This document shows, one piece after another, positions 5,686-6,282 of a DNA stretch of 6,282 bases. The DNA is from Pseudomonadota bacterium. Its GTDB lineage: Bacteria > Pseudomonadota > Alphaproteobacteria > Rhizobiales > Xanthobacteraceae. The position numbers and the translations under genes were made by a program. The notes under the pieces are model-generated. The model made no database searches. It worked only from the letters and a program-made list of their open reading frames with translations, and was not told the origin of the DNA. Each line of letters opens with the position of its first letter. The stretch's first letter is position 1. The stretch is taken from positions 1 through 6,282 of the forward strand of contig JAEWHY010000186.1 of assembly GCA_023387555.1 (NCBI GenBank). The letters run 5' to 3'.

Positions 5686-6282
5686 TCAATCCCGCCCGGC
5701 TTCGACGAACTTGTCCGCCAGCAATTGCGGATTGGTGAAGATCGCCTCATGGCTGCCCGGCATCTGCACAAGCCGGTAAAGGCCGAGACGCGATGACATC
5801 CGCGGGTGCCAGCCCCACTCACCGGGCGGCAGCGCGGTATCTTCGGTGCAGTTCAGGTAGCTCTTCGGAATCTGCAGGGAATAGAAGGTTTTCAGCGGTA
5901 CCTTGTCGCTGTGGCTGCGTTTCGGCGTCGGCGACAGCATCGCATAAGCCTTGCGCGCGAGCGCCTCGTCGGCGTCGTTGATGAAGGCATCGCGCCAGAC
6001 CGGATACGGCAGCATGACGCCGCCGTCGGGCTGCGCGATGGCGTCGAATAATTCCTTGTAATGCGGCGGGATGTTATCCTCGAGGCTCTGGCCGTCGAGC
6101 AGCACGAAGGCATTCCAGAACACCAGCCGCCGGATGCGGTCCGGGACCTGCTCGGCCACCGGCTGGATCACGGTGCCACCGAACGAATGCCCGACCAGGA
6201 TGAAATCGCGCACATCCGAAGCCTTGATGAAGTCGACAACGGAGCGCACGCAATCGGCGTGCGACACGTCCTTGCGATCGTT
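5686..6282 (-). CDS. Alpha/beta hydrolase, N-terminus cut by window edge
   Basis: 198 residues are visible; the frame stays open to the edge of the window (NDRKDVSHADCVRSVV), so the GTG at 6267 is not the real start. About 40 N-terminal residues, including the oxyanion HG-A/G-W motif usual in this family, lie outside. Counting from the first visible residue, Ser33 in GHSFGG is the nucleophile, Asp148 in NCTEDTALP the likely acid and His178 in PGSHEAIF the base. The arrangement resembles the AB_hydrolase_6 / hydroxynitrile-lyase-like esterase group, which acts on small esters or related compounds; the substrate is unknown. Conserved signatures are WNAFV, WRDAFINDAD and GEWGWHPRMSSRLGL. It lies directly upstream of the cyclase. 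Confidence 0.9.
   Translation of the reverse strand, partial: NDRKDVSHADCVRSVVDFIKASDVRDFILVGHSFGGTVIQPVAEQVPDRIRRLVFWNAFVLLDGQSLEDNIPPHYKELFDAIAQPDGGVMLPYPVWRDAFINDADEALARKAYAMLSPTPKRSHSDKVPLKTFYSLQIPKSYLNCTEDTALPPGEWGWHPRMSSRLGLYRLVQMPGSHEAIFTNPQLLADKFVEAGRD

Noticed and set aside
4534..5796. A 420-codon open frame on the plus strand opposite the cyclase
   Set aside because: It mirrors the cyclase codons, is rich in Arg, His, Asp and Gly with no recognisable fold, and runs past both the cyclase start and the hydrolase stop. The cyclase on the other strand has every catalytic motif.

Overview
The window is a high-GC chromosomal stretch whose gene families, intergenic repeat and heat-shock leader all point to an alphaproteobacterium of the Bradyrhizobium / Rhodopseudomonas group (Nitrobacteraceae). 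I place it there from a GCG/GCC-rich codon style, an Hsp20 gene with a ROSE-type RNA thermometer, a lysophospholipase-like hydrolase very close to ones I recall from Bradyrhizobium, and a dispersed intergenic palindromic repeat typical of these genomes. The assignment comes from recall, not from a database search.

Layout, left to right. (1) 22-840 (+) encodes an exported protein with a small PepSY-like domain and a long Ala/Lys/Pro/Glu-rich tail. (2) About 1011-1802 (+) encodes a Crp/Fnr-family regulator whose N-terminal part looks as if a ten-codon segment is read in a shifted frame. (3) 1813-2436 (-) encodes a secreted Gly/Tyr-rich protein, convergent with the regulator and only 10 bases from it. 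(4) 2542-2570 holds a strong rho-independent terminator that ends the next unit on the minus strand. (5) 2610-3068 (-) encodes a small heat-shock protein of the alpha-crystallin family. Its leader at about 3069-3151 folds into three hairpins, the last of which sequesters the Shine-Dalgarno, and a sigma-70-like promoter lies just upstream. (6) 3350-4294 (+) encodes an alpha/beta hydrolase (monoacylglycerol lipase / lysophospholipase type), divergent from the heat-shock gene and with its own candidate promoter. (7) 4300-4404 is an intergenic palindromic repeat between convergent genes. (8) 4417-5649 (-) encodes a class III nucleotide cyclase with a soluble N-terminal sensor-like region. (9) 5686 to the right edge (-) is a second alpha/beta hydrolase, missing its first roughly 40 residues because the window ends. 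It lies 36 bases upstream of the cyclase and may be co-transcribed with it.

The genes do not form one obvious pathway. The best-supported functional unit is the thermometer-controlled Hsp20 gene with promoter, leader and terminator all visible. The presence of both a cyclase and a Crp-fold regulator invites a cAMP link, but the regulator's phosphate-binding cassette lacks two key residues, so I do not claim one. No mobile element, CRISPR array, tRNA or rRNA was seen. The window looks like ordinary core or near-core chromosome with a few points worth checking.
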